Shown piece after piece: positions 34,691 to 49,038 of a stretch of 64,000 nucleotides of DNA. The stretch spans positions 123,750,035 to 123,814,034 of the forward strand of contig OZ024821.1 of assembly GCA_964016985.1 (NCBI GenBank). Direction: 5' to 3'. Source of the stretch: Anodontia alba. Its lineage: Eukaryota; Mollusca; Bivalvia; Lucinida; Lucinidae. Both the position numbers and the translations under genes were made by a program. The notes beneath the pieces were generated by a model. The model ran no database searches and had not been told where the DNA came from. It saw nothing but the letters and a program-made list of their open reading frames with translations. Position 1 is the first letter of the stretch, and each line of letters opens with the position of its first letter.

Positions 34691-34699
34691 ATGCTAAAG
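34691..34699 (+). CDS. F-box gene, coding exon 1 (3 codons)
   Basis: ATG CTA AAG followed by an excellent donor (aaag|gtaagt). An in-frame TAA at 34,661 closes the frame upstream and a purine stands at -3, so this ATG is the natural start if the exon is used. Phase 0 matches exon 2. The tiny coding part makes this the least certain exon; the frame at 11,864 ends in the same phase. Confidence 0.5.
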
Positions 34700-37600
34700 G
34701 TAAGTGAACATACAGTGAAACCTGTGTAAGAAAGCCACCTTTGAGACTGACTTTAGTGGTTGATGTGAAAAGGTGGCTGTCTTATAGAAGTACATGTCAT
34801 GTAATTTTGCTAGCAAAATTACATGACGTACCTTTATAAGACAGCCACCTGTCCACATCCACCCTCACTGTTAAAGTCTGTCTCAGAGGTGGCTCTCTTA
34901 CACAGGTTTCACTGTACTGATAACTGTGTGAAAAAAATATGCACCCCAAATATGCAATTTTCCTATTTTATAAGATCTACACAGAAAGTGCAACATAATT
35001 ACATTATGACGAGGTAAAGAAAAAATGTTCATAAGTGCATTAAAACCAAAACTAAACAGGACAGCATAGGTACTTGTGCCATATCAGGGTATTCATAAAC
35101 CAAGACTATTTAACCGCTAAATTACATTATTAAGCGGTTAAATAGTCCTGGTCTATGAATACCCTGATATGGCACAAATTCCTATCAGGGTATTCATAGA
35201 CCAGGAGACTATTTAACAGCTTAACTATATTATTTCTATTGTGCAACATTATAATGACATTATATTCTTGTTGCTCGGATATTCACTTAATGTCTTCTTG
35301 AAAATCTGTACTAATCAGTAAAACTGCAGTAGAATATCAAATTACAGAATATTATGGCAATCTGGGACTTGTTGATATTTTCTTTATAAGTTCCTTGTAT
35401 GTGCGGCTATAGTAATTTATTGTAATCTTTCATCATATGCTAATATTTCCCTGATGCAAGCCATACGTTGTTTTATGCTTAATCCTTTACCTTATTCTGG
35501 TCACTTGTTTATAGTATTTGACCAAAACGATCAACCTTATAAGGCCGAAACAAACCAAAAACCTGTTGGTAACAGCTTTTACCCAACGCGCAAGCAATGT
35601 CAAATGCTATCAATTATATAGTGCCAATTTCAGGAAAGTGGACAACAATACTCAGCTGATCTGGGGCAATTATAATGATTCAGTCTCATGGTATCACATA
35701 GCAGGGTTATCCCTTGTCCTGCTGAACCGGGATATGCCCTGTCTTTGCAAACAGTGTAGATCCAGATCAGTTGGCCAACTGATCTGGATCTGCATTAATT
35801 AATATTGTTTGTCATTCAGTACCTGAATTTGTATCAACAGCCTGGATGAAGGAATCTGATTGGCTGACAGTTAGAAGTGGGTGTGGCTTCTTAATTTATT
35901 CAGCATGAAAAGGGTTAATTAATGTGTAATGCTCCACACCTAGGTCAGAATTATCTATTTGTACTATACAGCTTAACCTTTAGCACGCTCCAGGTTAAAT
36001 TTTCAGCAGATGACATTTTGAAATATTTTTCTTACTTTTTCCAGAAAACAGGTTTTGACATATCATCCAAATTGGAGACAGTTTGCATGAAATGTCAAAT
36101 CCTTTTCTCTGGGAAAAATATTTAAAAATATCATCAATTTGTCATCTGCTGAATTTGCACTGAGAGCCATGGTAAAGGTTAAGATCTTGTGTAAGAAAAT
36201 CAATAAGTTCCAGGAACATATCTTCAGCTGTAAAGCAGCCAACTTGTATTATTTTTAGAAGCAGAATTGTTTTTTTTTTTCCATCACTGCCTGGGATCTG
36301 TGAGCCAGAACAAAAGATGTTCTACGAAAATCTGTATTATCTCAAGATAAGGCACTATTTGCAAATAAAAATATTGATATTCTTTGTAGGTCACCAGGAA
36401 AATGCATGCACGTTGTTGACACTCATTACAACCATCTCAATTATTTTTCTTTCGATCTCAACAAGATTAGCTTTCGTGGAGAAATAAGAAACATTTTTTA
36501 TCTTGATGTTTGTAGGTGCAGCTTAGCAACATCTCTGTAACACCCTATGACCAGCCAGTCAGCCAGTGTTATATTTTTATGTCCCTGCCTGGTTAAGGCA
36601 GCAGTGTGGCATCGATATATCGTTTCACCATGATGTTACGTCCGTATGTGCATATGTCACATTAGTAACCAGTCTAACAAATGGTTAAATTTACAGTTGG
36701 GTACATTTTATGATAGGAAGTTGAAATTTGGTATGCTACTTACCCGGGGGTGGGGTGGGGGGGCAGACCTAAACCTTCAAGTCTGTGCTTGCTAGAGTTG
36801 CTCCTGGGTTATGCCCTGGGATGGGACTAGGGTCAAAATGTATAATAGATCAGATTGAGCATTTGGAAAATAGTTGTTGAAATTTGTACATACAAATGTT
36901 GTTGCCATATGGGCAAAGAGCAACTTCGGACACATGTCTAGTTTCTTTTATTATTATTTTTTAGGGAAAATAAGGTTAGATGATTCACATGAAATGTCCA
37001 GCCATATTTTTGCCAAAAAATAATAATAATAAAAAAAAAACGAAAACACACACACACAAAGTTCAAGATGTTGTCTGCTCAGGTTATGATTCTTGTATTA
37101 ATTCTTTCAGTCCTGCACACCAAACCAGATACAATCAACTCTCATTATCTTGACCTCGCTTATCTCGAAGTGAAAATCTGGTCCCTGTTTAAACATGTAA
37201 CTCTAACAACAGGTAACAAAATATTGTGGAAAAGAGGAGAAATTGCTCCTGGTTGTTCGATTTATTTTTCCTTAATTCTGCAAACCTGATATGTCGAAGT
37301 TCGGATATCTCAAAGTATTTCAGAGAGTCCCTTGGAATTCAAGATAACGAGAGTCGACTGTACCTTAAATTGCAAACAGTGTAGATCTAGATGAGATGGC
37401 TCTTAGCAAGCCATATCTCATCAGGGTCTACACGGTTTGCCATTCTGTTTTTGACTTGAATGACACCTCCATTTGCTACATGTCCAAATTCTAACATAGA
37501 AGAGTCCACATCAGAAACTCAGGGGTGAAAGTGTTAAGGGTTAAATTTTGGAGGGTCTTTAGGAGTTAACCTTATTTAATGTTACATTTAATTTCCTTTC

Positions 37601-40600
37601 TAATTCCAGACATGTACCATCGACAACATCCCGGACAAATGCCTTTTGGGTATATTTTCGTACATTCGACAACAGGAGTTAGGTAAACTTGCTCGTGTTT
37701 GTAAAAAATGGCGTATGCTGGCCTACGACAGTCGTCTGTGGCAGGTAGTGTCCCTTCGACCGGAGTACAATGGTCTTCACATATACAGTTACGAGGCTTT
37801 GCTCGCACTGATCAACGTTCGCTTTGGGCCAACACTGCGGTACATAGAACTACCTTGTGAACTGGTGACACCACCGGTACTTCATGAACTAGCTAACAAA
37901 TGTCCTAGCTTGCGCTACATGACTCTAGATTTCTCCAATGCCATGCAGCTGCATGATTTTAATGATCTTAATTCATTTCCATGTAACCTGAGAAGTCTGT
38001 GCATCTGTCTGTCTGAAGTGATTTTCTTGGAAGGATTTATGAGGAGAATCTACAGCTGCCTTTCATCTTTGTCAGTTCTACACCTCATAGGTAAGAATGC
38101 TTTCATAGTTTTTAATTTAACACTTGGTATTCAGGGTAAAATTTTCAGCAGATAACATTGAAATTTACAATATTTTTCTTATTTTTCTTAAAACACAGGT
38201 TTTAACATTCCATGCAAATTGTCTCCAGTGAACAAGTGCATGCTGTACTCTCTGTTGATGCTTGTGAAAACTATAGAATGAGCAACAAGCAGTGTTAGAC
38301 CCTGATCAGATGCTGTATTCTGCTTTGTCTGATCTGGGCATAGACCCTGATCAGATGCTGTATTCTGCTGTGTCTGATCTGGGCATAGACCCTGATCAGA
38401 TGCTGTATTCTGCCATGTATGATCTGGGCATAGACCCTGATCAGGTGCTGTATTCTGCCATGTCTGATCTGGGCATACTTCCAGATAAGAGGGATATCTA
38501 CGTACTATTTTTCTTATTTCTGCTATCTTAATGTCACCGGGGTGTCCAACTGATATTTGCTTACAGTTAGGCAAGGCCTGCTGTAATCCTTGTAGCGGGT
38601 AAAGGTAGAGGAGGAATGTTTTTGTTTCTTCTGTTTCTTTACTTTCATTCCTGTTGTTCTTTCTTCCCTGTTCCTCTCTTTCATCTCCTCTACTGTCTCT
38701 TCTATCTCTTTCTCCATTTCTCTGGGAGACAACACAAAATGACCCACAAGGGTTGACATGTCGTTAAACCCCAACACAATCAATTAATCAAATCTTATTT
38801 CTGCACAAAAACATAAGTTGTGGGTACTTATTAGAAGCACCTTGGTGAGGTGCTTCTAATGAGAACCCACAATAAATGTTTTTGTGCAGAAATAAGAAAA
38901 GTATCGGCACTTTTCGGATGAAAAAAAGCCTCTTATCTGGACCTGTGCTGGGTCTGCAGTGTCTCTCCTAATAGGATAACTACCATAGTAGTTGATGGTT
39001 CCATTCACATTTTGGGATAAATAGGTCTTTTTAAAAATTCATTGTAAAAAGAGACTCAGATAAATTATACAAAGGATAGAAAAATGGAATTGAAGAAAGA
39101 ACATTTTATTCTCTCTCACCAAAGACTGTAACGTTTGTGAAGTGTGGGGATTCAGGAGACTACAACTTTTGGAGGATCTTCAAAACAAATTTCTAAGACC
39201 AATCACAAATTCTAAGAAAATTACACCAAGATGTATGTTGTATGAAGAACTTGCAGTATAAAGACCAAAAAAAACCACAAAAAACAGAATGATTAGATAT
39301 TTGCTCAATAGAATATAATCAACAGTGAAGACAGTGAATTATCCAAACTGTTGTGTACGATACTTCTGTATATTACTGCATGAATTTCTGGGCTTTAATG
39401 GACTCAGTGTATAAGAGATATACTCATATTATGCAGTTAATTATATAGATTTCTTCAGTAAAGGTAATGTTGAAAATACAAAGTCATTATTTCCAGAGCT
39501 CTAGGTGATTTAAAGAAAAAACAAAAAAGATCTTTATAAGCAGGACCAAAATTTTGAAAATATCTTAATAAATCTAACTAATAAACATAATAGTTCACTT
39601 CTAAGACTAAGTTACCGTAGGCTTCCTGGTGAAACAGGTCATTAGAAAGTATCCCATTAGTAGAAAAGAAATTAAATTTATGTTAAAAAAATGATAATGT
39701 GGATGAATTTCATTACTTGTTTGCATATATTACTTTCAGTTAGAATGGAAACAGTTTTTAAAATTATACTTCTACAAGAAACCCAGTGTTACGAAGTTCA
39801 ATGAGATCATTTCTGTCAGTGGTCAGACATTTTCGATTCGTGAAAAATGGTTGGTTAGGGAAAAAATGGGGTCCAAGGCATGACCATGTTATAACTGAAT
39901 TGGTGCTATAACCAATTGTGTTATAATGGAGTTGAAGTTTGTGTTGACATTATAATAAAGTTTTCAGCTCTGAACTAGGATATATTGTGAGGACTCGTTA
40001 GAAGTCCACAGTGAGATGCTTCTAATAAGTGTCCCCATCATGTGTTTTCATTTTGATATATAAAGAAATATGAATAGTCAGACAAGTCAGGTTGCATTTG
40101 TACAAATGGACTTTGACCCTCAGTTACTTGTCCATGGACAAGCAGTAAATTTTTATATTTCCACAGCCCTGTAATAAGACCTTAGGACTATATTTACTCC
40201 TTATATCTAGGCAGATTAATAATTATGTACTGTACATGTATTGTTTTTTCTTCATAGGAACTTTCGAATTAACTAGCGAAGGAGAAGAAGATATATATGA
40301 GGTGATAAACATAGGCAAGATTAAATCTCACACACCGAATTTAAAGATTGTTAACATGTATGGGATAACATTCATCGATGATTCTCACATAGAACTGCTG
40401 ACATCAAACTGCATTCACCTAGAATGTCTTGCCCTAAATTTCTGCTTGCGGGTGAAGGGCTCATCATTCAAGACGCTGATTCAAAGATGCAAAAAGCTCA
40501 AGACTCTTTTATTGCAACATACAGGTAAGGCCAAATAAGAAGATATGTGTGTTTAGGGTATTAGAAAACATACCATATTTACCCTAAGTATTCGGACACC

Positions 40601-43600
40601 TCAACTCCTTACCATATATGTTCTAACATTTGAACCAGTACAATTCACTACCCAATGTTGTGTCTACAAATTGCTGGATGAGTGGCAAACAGTGTAGACC
40701 CAGATGAGATGCCACAGAACATGAGACGCTGCATTCTGCGGCGTCTCATCTGGGTCTAAACTGTTTACTCAGGCCTGTCTGTCCGAATACATATGGTAAA
40801 TACGGTAGGTAGGGTAGGTAGGGATTTTTGTTTTCTTTCTGTAGAATTATAGCATAATTATCAAACATACTTGGACTTCACACATACTTCACATAAAATT
40901 TTTGACTATCCCTAGATGTGTCTAAAAGGACTAGTAGAAAGTTCAAACAGCATAAACCCTGATCAAATGGCTCCTGTAGGAGCACTTGATTGGGGTCTAC
41001 ACTGTTTGCTCAGACCTACTTGTCCGAATATTTAGCATGAATATTTTATCCAGCTAAAACAGGAAAAGAATTGCTAGGTTTCACCAGGAAAATTACGTTG
41101 GGCAGGGTTATCATAAACACAATTTTTTTTTGTTTGGCCTAAGTTGGATGCTAGATCTGATACTTTTGATACTGACATGCTATATTAACCTTAAATGTTA
41201 GGATATCTAAACTCCTTGTCCTAAAATGTGAACAATTCCATTTTACTGCCTGTTAATGTGTCTAAAAACTTCTGGGTGAGTTGCAAGCAATGTAGCCTTT
41301 GATCGGACATGTAGCATTTTGTAGCATCTGATCTGGGTTTGTTTGTACAAGCCTTTTTGTCATAATATTAAGGGTTATTATGGTATATTGCCATTGCAGA
41401 CAGAGATCAATACATTTCTGAACAGTCTGATCAGGGTTTATGTTGTTTGCGTATATAAATCTTCAAAATACACACTAACAGTGCAAAGTGTCCAAGTGGC
41501 TTATGAGTTAGCACCCCCTGCTGTGGATTATGAGTTCCCAGGTTTGAAATCCCTATGAAGGTGGAATTCACATCATGAAAACGTGCCGGTATAATTTTGA
41601 CCCCCTCAAAACCCCCTTTTCTATAGTAAAACTAGGGTTTACAGGGGTATGCATTATTAGCTCACCTGAGCCAAAGGCTCAAGGTGAGGTATTGTGATCA
41701 CTCACCGTCCGTCGTCGTCGTCGTCCGTCTGTCCGTCTGTCCGTCTGTCCGTCCGTCCGTCTGTCCGTCCGTCCGTTCACAATCTTTAAACAGCATCTCC
41801 TCCTAAACCATTGATTGGATTTTGACCAAATTTCACAGGAATGATCCTTGGTTGATCCTCTTTCAAAGTTGTTCAAATGGTTCCGGTCCATTGCATATCT
41901 AGGTCACAGGAGCTAAAAATAGATTTTTTAACTAAAAACTCAAAAATCTTCTCGTCAGAAACCACTGGACCGATTTCAATAAAATTTTGCAGAAATGTTC
42001 CTTTGGTGATCCTCTACCAAGATTGTTCAAGCCATTTGGATTCGTCAAAAAACATGGCCACCAGGGGGCGGGGCTTATTTTCCCTATATATCTATATAGA
42101 AAAGTTTAAAAATCTTCTTGTCAGAAACCACTGGACCAATTTCAATATAATTTTGCAGAAATGTTCCTTTGGTGATCCTCTACCAAGATTGTTCAAGCCT
42201 TTTGGATTCGTCAAAAAACATGGCCGCCAGGGGGCGGGGCTTATTTTCCCTATATATCTGTATAGAAAACTTTAAAAATCTTCTTGTCAGAAACCACTGG
42301 ACCGATTTCAGTATAATTTTGCAGAAATGTTTCTTTGGTGATCCTCTACCAAGATTGTTCGAGACATTTGGATTCGTCAAAAAACATGGCCGCCAGGGGG
42401 CGGGGCTTATTTTCCCCGATATATCTATATAGAAAACTTTAAAAATCTTCTTATCAGAAACCACTGGACCAGTTTCAATATAATTTTGCAGAAATGTTTC
42501 TTTGGTGATCCTCTACCAAGATTGTTCAAGACATTTGGATTAGTCAAAAAACATGGCCACCAGGGGGCGGGGCTTATTTTCCCTATATATCTATATAGAA
42601 AACTTTAAAAATCTTCTTGTCAGAAATCACTGGACCGATTTCAATATAATTTTGCAGAAATGTTCCTTTGGTAGTCCTCTTCCAAGATTGTTCAAGCCAT
42701 TTGGATTTATCAAAAAACATGGCCGCCAGGGGGCGGGGCTTATTTTCCCTATATATCTATATAGAAAACTTTAAAAATCTTCTTGTCAGATACCACTAGA
42801 CCGATTTCAATATAATTTTGCAGAAATGTTCCTTTGGTGATCCTCTACTAAGATTGTTCAAGACATTTGGATTCGTCAAAAAACATGGCCGCCAGGGGGC
42901 GGGGCTTATTTTCCCTTTACATCTATATAGAAAACTTTAAAAAATCTTCTTGTCAGAAACCACTGGACCGATTTCAATATAACTTTGCAGAAATGTTCCT
43001 TTGGTTATCCTCTGCCAAGATTGTTCAAGCCATTTGGATTCGTCAAAAAACATGGCCGCCAGGGGACGGGGCTTATTTTCCCTAAATATCTATATAGAAA
43101 ACTTTAAAAATCTTCTTGTCCGAAACCACTGGACCGATTTCCATATAATTTTGCAAAAATGTTCCTTTGGTGATCCTGTTGCAAGATTGTTCAAGCCATT
43201 TGGATTCGTCAAAAAACATGGCCGCCAGGGGGTGGGTCTTATTTTCCCTATATAATCTATATAGAAAACTTTAAAAATCTTCTTGTCCAAACCATTGGAC
43301 CGATTTCAATATAATTTTGCAAAAATGTTCCTTTGGTGATCCTCTACCAAGATTGTTCAAGCCATTTGGATTCGTCAAAAAAACATGGCCACCAGGGGGC
43401 GGGGCTTATTTTCCCTATATATCTATATAGAAAAGTTTAAAAATCTTCTTGTCCAAAACCACTGGACCGATTTCCATATAATTTTGCAGAAATGTTCCCT
43501 TGGTGATCCTGTACCAAGATTGTTCAAGCCATTTGGATTTGTCAAAAAACATGGCCGCCAGGGGGCGGGGCTTATTTTCACTATATATCTGTATAGAAAA

Positions 43601-46600
43601 CTTTAAAAATCTTCTTGTCCGAAACCACTGGACCGATTTCCATATGATTTTGCAGAAATGTTCCTTGGTGATCCTGTTGCAAGATTGTTCAAGCCATTTG
43701 GATTTGTCAAAAAACATGGCCGCCAGGGGGGCGGGGCTTATTTTCCTTATATATCTATATAGAAAACTTTAAAAATCTTCTTGTCATAAAGCACTGGACA
43801 GATTTCAATATAATTTTGCAGTAATGTTTCTTCGATGATCCTCTACCAAGATTGTTCAAGCCGCCATGATTCATTAAAAAACATGGCCGCTAGGGGGCGG
43901 GGTTAATTTTTCATATATATCTGTATAGAAAACTTTATTTAAAAATCTTCATGTCATAAACCACTGGACTGATTTCAATATAACTTGGCAGAAATGTTTC
44001 CTTAGTGACCCTCTATCAAGATTGTTCAAGCCGTCATGATTTGTCAAAAAACATGGCCGCTAGAGGGTGCGGGGCTTATTTTCCATATATATCTATATAG
44101 AAAACTTGAAAAAATCTTGTCGTCAGAAGCCACAGGACTGATTTCAATATAACTTCACAGAAATGTTTCCTTGGTGACCCTTTACCAAGATTGTTCAAAC
44201 TGTTATGATTTGTCAAAAAACATGGCCGCTAGGGGGCGGGGCTTATTTTCCTATATATCTATATAGAAAATTTTAATAGTCTTTTCAGAAACCACTTGAC
44301 CGATTTCAATGTAACATTGCAGGAATGTTTCTTATGTAACCCTCTATCAAGATTGTTCAAGCCGTCATGATTCGTCAAAAAAATATGGCCGCCAGGAGTC
44401 CGGGCTTATTTTCCTTATGTATAAATTTAAAACTCTTCTTGTCAGAAACCACTGAACTGATTTCATTATAACTTTGCAGAAATGTTTCCTTGGTGACCCT
44501 CTACTAAGATTGTTCAAGTAATCATGATTCGTCAAAAAACATGGCTGCCGGGGACAGGGCTTATTTTCCCTATATATCTATATATAAAACTTTAAAAATC
44601 TTCTTTTCAGAAACCAATGGACCGATTTCAATACAACTTGGCAGGAATGTTTCTTTGGTGACCCTCTACAAAGATTGTTCAAGCCGTCATGATTCATCAA
44701 AAAACATGGCCGCTAGGGGGCGGGGCTTATTTTCCCTATATATCTGTATAGAAAACTTTAAAAATCTTCTCGTAAGAAACAGTTTGACCGAGTTCAATGT
44801 AACTTGGCAGGAATGTTGCTTTGGTGACCTTCTACCAAGATTGTTTAAGCCTTCATGATATGTCAAAAACCATGGCCCCCAGGGGGGCGGGGCTTATTTT
44901 TCGTCTATATCTGCATAGAAAATTTTAAAATTCTTATTGTCACATACCCCATGACTGATTTCAATATTACTTGGCTGGAATGTTGCTTTGGTGAACCTCT
45001 ATCAAGAAGATTGTACAAGCAGTCATGATTCGTCAAAAAACATGGCTGCCATGGGGTGGGGCTTATTTTCCCTATATATCTAAATAGAAAACTTTAATAA
45101 TCTTCTTGTCAGAAACCACTGAACAGATTTCAATATAACTTGGCAGGAATGTTCCTTTGGTGACCCTCTACCAAGTTTGTTCAAGCTTTCATGATTCGTC
45201 AAAAATGGCCTTTAGGGCGTAGGGCTTTATAGCTATATAAAACTTTTTAAACCACTGGACCAATTTCAATATAACTTGGCAGAAATGTTCCTTTGGTGAC
45301 CCTCTTTTAAGATTCAGTTCAAGTCGTCAAGATTTGTTAAAAAAAAACATGGCCGGGGGTGTGGTGGAGGGGGGTGGGGGTGGTTAGTGCTATAAAGTTT
45401 ATACAAAAATCCTAGAGCAGTGAACTTGGCTGAAACTTCAACAGTAAATATACAAATCTGTTTGGTCAGGTGAGCGATATAGGACCATCATGGTCCTCTT
45501 GTTTTTCTTATTTCTGCTCAAAACATAGATTGTGGGCACTCGATGAGGCTGTTCTAACAAGTACCCACAATCTATGTTTTGAGCAGAAATATGAAAAATA
45601 TCGGAATTTTCAGTTTTTGGTGGTAAAATTTTCAGTATATTTGAATAGGCATGTTTTCGTAATGAACTTACGACGTTCTGCATGGCACTTCATTTCGTTA
45701 TCACTCTTCTATCATCTCAGTATGTTTTCAAAGGGAATTGATATTCTTCAAGGGGAGGTAACTATCAAAATTGTTTTGTCTTTCTTCTGAAAGGGGATCT
45801 ACTCTAAAAGCAGCTAGGAAAGGTCTTGATCCCAAGAAGAGCAAATTCTTTCCCTTTAGAGTGGACACCTGTTCAGAGGGGGCTTGACATGCAGGAAAGC
45901 TAACAAGAACCCAGATATTCCCTGCCTTGGCAAACAGTGTAGATCCAGATCAGTTGACTTCTGAAGAAGCCAACTTATCTGGATCTGCACTGTATGCCAT
46001 TAAATGTGTGATATGTGTATAGCAATAATTCGGATCAAATATTCTGATTTGCAGAAAATTAGAAGTGGGTGTGGCATCTTAATTTATTCAGCAGGATAAG
46101 GGCTAACAAGAAGTGGTGGAAAGTGAACCTAATGTATCCAGTCTTCTTAAATGCTGTTAAAACAGATATAAAACACCAAATCATTGGTGTCATCATCATT
46201 CTTGATAATGATTACCCTGATCAGTCATGAACATAATGGTCCAGTTCTGTGCTGATTGCTGTTCATACCTGTAAGATTGTATCTACTCTTTTGGTGCCGA
46301 ATTTCAGATGACATTTGTCGTCTGCTTTAGTTTATTTATTTATTTATTTATTTTTTTGACAAACTATCACTTAGAATGAAGTTTGCAATATGTAAAGTTG
46401 AAAGACTGAATGTCAAATAGCATAGATTCAAAGGAGAGGTATGTGCCCTCTCATCTGGATCTATGCTATTTGTAAAAGCTTATTATTATTGCCTGTGGCA
46501 GTGGAAGAGTTAACTTGAATATGTTCGTGTATTCTCTGTGATTTTTTGACCATAAAAATCTGTGAATCAATGAAGAAATAAGCAAAATGAATAATTTATA

Positions 46601-48958
46601 ATATTCACACATAGATATGGTAAGCTTTTAATTGGGTAATAATATATTTATAGCTCTTGATAAGGTGCTTTTTCCAACCAAAAAATGTCTTTAGTTTTCT
46701 TTTTTCTCGACGAAAACATATGTTGTGGGTACTTATTAGAAGTGCCTCAGCGAGGTACTTCTAATGAGTACCCACAACATATGTTTTCGTCGAGAAATAA
46801 GAAAAATATTTACCTGATACCCACTCTTATCTAGGCCTATGGTTATAATTGGAACTCTAGAGAAGGCATTTTTTTTTCAACCAGATATTGATAATTATCT
46901 TATTAACAAACACATAATGATGTTGTGGGTACTCATTAGAAGTTCCTCACTGAATCATTTTGTTTTAGAGTATCCAGATGTCACTTTGTATTGCCTTGCG
47001 GTACAAGGCAGCTGTTATAGCGACATGGTAGAATGTTTGGACTTTGAGTCCAGTGAACGTAATCAATCACTGGACAGGGAAAAAGATGATTTGCATTTTT
47101 TCATCTATAACATTTGTCGCCCACCATAGATAACCAACATATATGCATAAATACTCCTTGAGACTCATTTTATGTGATATTCAGGTACAAATTTCAGTTT
47201 GGAATGGGAGAATGTCACCAGTAATGTGTATATAACTCTCTTGTACTACCTTGCGGTGCAAGCCACATTTTATAGCACATTGGTAGAGTGTAGGTCCAGA
47301 TTCCAGCAGACCTGGTTAGATCGCTGGTCAGGGGTAAAGGTAATTTGCATATTTTTCATCTGAAACACACACCATATGTTTTTGTGATGAAATAGAAATA
47401 ATATTTATCTGGCTACCCCTCTCATCTAGAGCTCTGCAACACTTTTCAAGCCGGCCTCGGTGGCTCAGTTGGCTGTGCATCCGACTGGAGACCAGGAGGT
47501 CGCGGGTTCAACCCCCGCCGAGGTCGGCAACATTCTTTCGTGGAGATTGATCATGAAATATTTTCTATGATCATTCTCTCCCTTCCGCTGATTCAAGAAG
47601 GGCAGTTGTCAGTTTCTGGCGAAAGAATGTGCACAATACCGGTTAACCGCTTAGAGGACTAAGCCTGCCCAGTAAACGTGTGGTTAGGTAAACTGACCGC
47701 GCTCGACATGATCCCATTGGGTTGACTGGGCCGTAAAACCTCAACACAAACAAACAAACACTTTTCAAGATAAACAGAAAATTCAGCTAATATGGTAAAT
47801 GTCCTAAAATTTTGTACACCAAAGTTTTTTGACCAAAAAAATCCATACACACGAACAGTGCAGACCCAGATCAGACTGCTCCTGAAGGAGCAATCTGATC
47901 AGGGTCTACACTGTTTGCCATTCCACTAAGCATTTTAGGAAACAATGACATGAAATGGAAAATTCTGTTCAAAAAAATAGGGAGTAAAGAAATTTTAGGA
48001 CATTAATAACCTTAGTTTCTGCACAAAAACTAAGGTGAATAGATAAGCTTTAAAGGGAGAGTACTTTAAGCTGGAAGATTTTGCTTCCTTTCTCATGGGA
48101 AGTGCGGGGGCCCTTTCTGACAGGATGAACTATTTCCTTTAAAACTAGTGCATTTGAGGTGCTTTAACGAGTGCACACAACATATACTTTCATAGAGAAA
48201 ATAGAAAACTATCATACCGTATTCGATCTAATTACCGCACTGTGCACTTAGGTTTTTCAAAAGTACTAGGAACACTGTTGGGGTAAAATATGCATCTACC
48301 TACTATGGATACACTATAAAAAAAGAACCCAAAAGGACTTAGTTGATGATGATTAAGTGATGTTTTCTGATTTTCTTTATAAAGCATATGTTGTGGGTAC
48401 TCATATGAATTGCATCGACAAGTCGATGCAATTCAAATGAGTACCCACAACATAGGCCTTTATAAAGAGGTAAAGAAAATGTACACTGACTGTAGTCTGA
48501 AGACTACGGAATTTCTTGACTGTGCGTTAATAGGGGTATGTGCGGTAATTAGATCGAATACGGTATCTGTCCTTTTTATACCCCACCACATGATAGTGGC
48601 GGGGTATTATGGTTTCACATTGCACATCTGTGTGTCTGTCCATCCATCCATCCATCAGTTGTCCGTCTGTCCTTTTTTCATTTCCGGAGGATAACTTGAG
48701 TAAACGTCAATGGATTTTAACCAGACTTGGTACATGCATTGATATTAAGGAGATCAGGTTTGGGATTGCTAATGGGCAAATTTCGTCAATTTTTGACAGA
48801 GTTATCTGCCCGCAACACGATAATGGTGGGGTATTATTGTTTTTATGTTTTTATTTTGTTGAGCTGTTATTTTTTATCCACCAAAAATAGTTCTGTGTTT
48901 CTTGTTTCTTTGTGTTATGACATGTAATTAGATTCATTCCCCCCCCCCTCCCCCGCCC

Positions 48959-49038
<80 letters not shown>

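Larger units (their letters stand above)
34917..37131. other. Intron 1, mostly repeats
   Basis: Contents: a 100-bp hairpin at 35,075-35,175 with a half copy after it, a family-B foldback at 35,747, a family-C foldback at about 35,995-36,150, and a 'tatgtccctgcc' repeat end at about 36,580-36,760. No exon is seen. Confidence 0.6.

Noticed and set aside
38188..38574. Repeat protein frames (plus and minus) with 15-residue periodicity
   Set aside because: Explained by a 45-bp minisatellite derived from foldback family B inside an intron.
41877..45200. Open frames of 70-130 codons across the 166-bp array
   Set aside because: The period is not a multiple of three, frames rotate between copies on both strands, and the sequence is a satellite.
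47451..47530. tRNA gene
   Set aside because: The A and B boxes are present, but the sequence continues into a conserved body with a CAAA tail and target-site duplication, so it is a SINE. The same applies to 2,884, 55,221 and 56,653.
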